A DNA stretch of 5,664 nucleotides from the NCBI GenBank assembly GCA_947446155.1, contig CANFFZ010000122.1:1-5664 (forward strand). The letters run 5' to 3'. The DNA comes from Chloroflexota bacterium (GTDB lineage: Bacteria; Chloroflexota; Dehalococcoidia; UBA2979). The notes under the pieces are model-generated. The model did not search any database. It saw only the letters and a list, made by a program, of their open reading frames with translations, and had not been told where the DNA came from. A program made the position numbers and the translations under genes. Of this stretch, positions 4,595-5,664 are shown in pieces. Each line of letters begins with the position of its first letter. Within the stretch, counting starts at the first letter, position 1.

Positions 4595-5324
4595 GGGTAC
4601 GCACGAGCCAGACGATGGCGCCGAAACCGGCGTTCGCCGCTGGCCACGGGGCCGCGGCAATGCGGACGCGGTCACCCGCCTTCAGATCCTTGATGCCACC
4701 CACGAACGAGCCCGGCGCCGATCGGTGGCGGGTGCCCATCTCGTCGCTCCCGGTGAGCGGCTGGAGCGTGACGATCCCCGTCGAGAGGTCGACGCTCGCG
4801 ATGGTGCGTGTCGCCTCATAACGCGGCTGCCAGGCAGCCGCCTCGCGGGGGCCGAGGTGGACCTCGTAGGTCTCGCCAGAGCGGTGGCGCAGCGTGACGC
4901 GCTCCCCCGGCGTCACCACCTGTGCACAGGCGACCTCGGGGCGGGCGACGCCGAGGCAGGCGCTCGGCCACGCGACCACCTCGATGCTGGCGATGGTGAA
5001 CTCGGTCCGGGGGACGCCGAGCCACTCCGCGATCGCATCGATGGCGCGGGCGGCTGCCTTCTCGCGTGCCGCCTCGGAGGCCGCGTCCGGCGCGGGTGTG
5101 GCGCTCGCGCCGGGGGTGGAGGTGCCGGAGGCGCCTGGAGAGGGAGGGAAGACCGCAGGGCCGGTGGGGACAGGCGCCGCCGCACCGGTGGCACGTGACT
5201 CGTCCAGCGGGTTCGAAGGCGGTGGGTCGCCTCGGTCACAGGCAAGCGTCAGGACAGCCGCGACCGCTGCCGCCGCGAGGAGCAGCAGGCCAGGGTGTCC
5301 AGACCGCCTCGGCCCTTCGATCAC
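4590..5324 (-). CDS. Secreted lipoprotein with Pro/Ala/Ser linker and two C-terminal beta domains
   Basis: The 244-residue product starts with a basic segment (PRRSGHPG), a hydrophobic stretch (13-27) and a lipobox LTLAC that places the lipidated residue at Cys29, so it should be anchored outside the membrane. Residues 30-82 are a low-complexity Pro/Ala/Ser/Thr/Gly linker. Residues 92-158 hold LGVPRTEFTIASIEVVAWPSACLG and the rest of a module I know from many uncharacterised bacterial lipoproteins: a WPxxCLG motif (Cys123), a second Cys133, then TPGERVTL and TYEVHLGP. The two cysteines could form a disulfide. Residues 170-244 look like a small beta-barrel (IVTLQPL, LKAGDRVRI). I chose GTG 5324 because GGAGG lies 6 bases upstream; ATG 5357 would add 11 residues and has no such site. 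No enzymatic motif is visible and the function is unknown. Confidence 0.78.
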   Translation of the reverse strand: MIEGPRRSGHPGLLLLAAAAVAAVLTLACDRGDPPPSNPLDESRATGAAAPVPTGPAVFPPSPGASGTSTPGASATPAPDAASEAAREKAAARAIDAIAEWLGVPRTEFTIASIEVVAWPSACLGVARPEVACAQVVTPGERVTLRHRSGETYEVHLGPREAAAWQPRYEATRTIASVDLSTGIVTLQPLTGSDEMGTRHRSAPGSFVGGIKDLKAGDRVRIAAAPWPAANAGFGAIVWLVRTQ

Positions 5325-5326
5325 GA

Positions 5327-5664
<338 letters not shown>

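Overview
This is a very GC-rich bacterial chromosomal window. It carries housekeeping genes (rpsT, purA) mixed with small accessory metabolic genes. I see no mobile-element, phage, CRISPR, tRNA or rRNA signature. A lipoprotein built around a WPxxCLG...C module, the very high GC and Shine-Dalgarno-led starts (one or two of them GTG) would suit a Chloroflexota lineage such as Dehalococcoidia. That placement is a weak inference from gene style only.

Left block, all on the minus strand. The window opens inside the first codons of a zinc-type alcohol dehydrogenase (1-73) that runs off the left edge. Its upstream region holds an extended -10 candidate overlapped by a perfect inverted repeat. Next is a small protein of unknown function (238-666) made of a short coiled coil, exact tandem 11-residue repeats and a C-terminal membrane anchor, followed by a long GC-rich hairpin. 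Upstream of that lie rpsT (863-1132) with its own terminator-like hairpin and promoter candidate, then a DinB-fold protein (1304-1726) with its own terminator-like hairpin.

Middle block, on the plus strand and divergent from the DinB gene. Three genes with short gaps of 47 and 29 bases are a plausible operon: an APH/choline-kinase-fold phosphotransferase (1870-2883), a compact alpha/beta hydrolase (2931-3653) and a CitE/HpcH-HpaI-like protein (3683-4582). The kinase and the CitE-like protein both differ from their families at positions normally used for catalysis or metal binding. Their substrates therefore cannot be assigned by family name alone.

Right block. A minus-strand lipoprotein gene (4590-5324) converges on the CitE-like gene, with only 7 bases between the two stop codons. 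Both stops lie inside one perfect inverted repeat. The lipoprotein gene is divergent from purA (adenylosuccinate synthetase), which starts at 5445 and is cut by the right edge.

No stretch longer than 300 bases lacks a gene. The largest non-coding gaps are 74-237, 667-862, 1133-1303, 1727-1869 and 5325-5444; the hairpins and candidate control sites seen in them are listed. I did not find a clearly new multi-gene system. The most unusual object is the hendecad-repeat, tail-anchored small protein.
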